Source of the DNA: an uncultured Burkholderiales bacterium
GTDB lineage: Bacteria; Pseudomonadota; Gammaproteobacteria; Burkholderiales; Burkholderiaceae_C
NCBI GenBank assembly: GCA_903926695.1
Contig: CAIYKK010000353.1
Coordinates: 1-7,592, forward strand
DNA length: 7,592 nucleotides
Direction of reading: 5' to 3'
Shown: positions 6,824-7,592 of the stretch, piece by piece
Numbering within the stretch: position 1 is the first letter of the stretch
How the letters are laid out: each line of letters starts with the position of its first letter
The notes under the pieces: model-generated
Databases searched by the model: none
The model's input: the letters and a program-made list of their open reading frames with translations, nothing else
Told to the model about the DNA's origin: nothing
Translations under genes and position numbers: made by a program

Positions 6824-7592
6824 CTTTGAGCCCGGCAGCATTGCCATCGTCGGTTTGGCCGGACGTTTTCCGGCGGCGCGTTCAGCCTCCGAACTCTGGC
6901 GCCTGCTTCAGGGTGGCCGCGAAGCGACGCAGTGGATGACGCCGGAGGAGTTGCGCAGCGCAGGCGTTTCCCAGTCCGAACTGAGCGATCCCGATTACGT
7001 GCGCGCCAGCCTGGTGCTGCCCGATATGGAAATGTTCGACGCCGGTTTTTTTGGCTTTTGCAAGCGCGACGCGGCGATTCTGGACCCGCAGCACCGCCAT
7101 TTTCTGGAGTGCGCCTGGGAAGCGCTGGAAGACGCGGGCCATGTGCCGGACAAATTTTCCGGCGCCATTGGCGTGTTTGCGGGCTGCGGCATGCAGGCGT
7201 ATTTGCCCTTGAACCTGTTGACCAACCCGGAGCTGACCCAGTCCGTTGGCCGCTTTCTGCTGCGCCATACCGGCAACGACAAGGATTTTTTAACCTCGCG
7301 CCTGTCGTACCTGCTCGACCTCAAAGGCCCGAGCATCACGATTCAGACAGCCTCCTCGACCTCGCTGGTGGCGGTGCATGTGGCCGCGCAGAGCCTGCTC
7401 TCGGGCGAGTGCGATATGGCGCTGGCGGGCGGCGTGAGCATCGAGCTGCCGCACCGCCACGGCTACCGCCACACCGACGGCGACATCCTCTCGCCCGATG
7501 GCCACTGCCGCGTCTTTGACAGCCGGGCCAAGGGAACGGTGTTTGGCAGCGGCGCGGCCATCGTCGTTCTGCGCCGGCTGGAAGACGCGCTG
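6804..7592 (+). CDS. Type I polyketide synthase, N-terminal ketosynthase domain (3' truncated by the window edge)
   Basis: The frame runs open for 263 codons from the ATG at 6804 to the right edge. Residues about 11-263 are most of a beta-ketoacyl synthase (KS) domain: I-A-I-V-G-L-A-G-R-F-P near the start, L-D-P-Q-H-R-H-F-L-E-C-A-W-E-A-L-E-D-A-G in the middle, and I-L-S-P-D-G-H-C-R-V-F-D with G-T-V-F-G-S-G later. A KS normally extends a chain by taking the upstream acyl group onto its active-site cysteine and condensing it with malonyl-ACP. That cysteine should be residue 184, but the sequence gives T-A-S-S-T-S-L, so Ser184 (TCC) replaces it. Everything around it is well conserved. The two catalytic histidines and any AT, KR or ACP domains lie beyond the window. 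The gene overlaps the NRPS gene by 20 bp, so the KS is placed to accept the NRPS product. It could be a non-elongating KS, a mutated copy, or a sequence error. Confidence 0.93.
   Translation, partial: MEASSPDFEPGSIAIVGLAGRFPAARSASELWRLLQGGREATQWMTPEELRSAGVSQSELSDPDYVRASLVLPDMEMFDAGFFGFCKRDAAILDPQHRHFLECAWEALEDAGHVPDKFSGAIGVFAGCGMQAYLPLNLLTNPELTQSVGRFLLRHTGNDKDFLTSRLSYLLDLKGPSITIQTASSTSLVAVHVAAQSLLSGECDMALAGGVSIELPHRHGYRHTDGDILSPDGHCRVFDSRAKGTVFGSGAAIVVLRRLEDAL

Overview
The window is GC-rich, densely coding, and reads like a betaproteobacterial chromosome, most likely Burkholderiales and possibly Comamonadaceae. That is an inference from codon and base composition, the HrpA type and the adjacent DUF3309 gene; no rRNA or other phylogenetic marker is present. 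No tRNA, rRNA, insertion sequence or CRISPR array was seen.

Layout. (1) 3-2759, + strand: the C-terminal two thirds of the DEAH-box RNA helicase HrpA, cut by the left window edge. It carries an unusual Ala/Gly/Ser-rich linker. (2) 2772-2930, - strand: a tiny two-helix membrane protein of the DUF3309 type, convergent with hrpA. (3) 2931-3292: a 362-bp divergent intergenic region with a candidate sigma70 promoter and a small perfect inverted repeat. (4) 3293-6823, + strand: a one-module NRPS with domain order formyltransferase (with its Fmt C-terminal domain) - C-terminal half of a condensation domain - adenylation - peptidyl carrier. (5) 6804 to the right edge, + strand: the start of a type I polyketide synthase, of which most of the first ketosynthase (KS) domain is visible. 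It overlaps the NRPS gene by 20 bp and has its own ribosome binding site.

How the genes work together. Housekeeping genes end at about 2930 and a hybrid NRPS-PKS biosynthetic cluster appears to begin at 3293. The formyltransferase keeps the Asn/His/Asp catalytic residues. The adenylation-domain specificity residues read D-I-L-Q-M-G-M-V-W-K, which closely resembles the glycine signature. The simplest model is a starter module that loads glycine, N-formylates it on the carrier protein, and passes formylglycine to the PKS. Formylglycine loading modules of this type start oxazolomycin- and conglobatin-like 5-oxazolyl polyketides in Streptomyces.

The most surprising detail is that the KS active-site cysteine is encoded as serine (TCC at 7353-7355, in T-A-S-S-T-S-L). 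This is one base away from the expected TGC and would abolish ordinary condensation. It may mean a non-elongating KS, a decaying cluster, or a sequence error. The product of the cluster is not known from this window.
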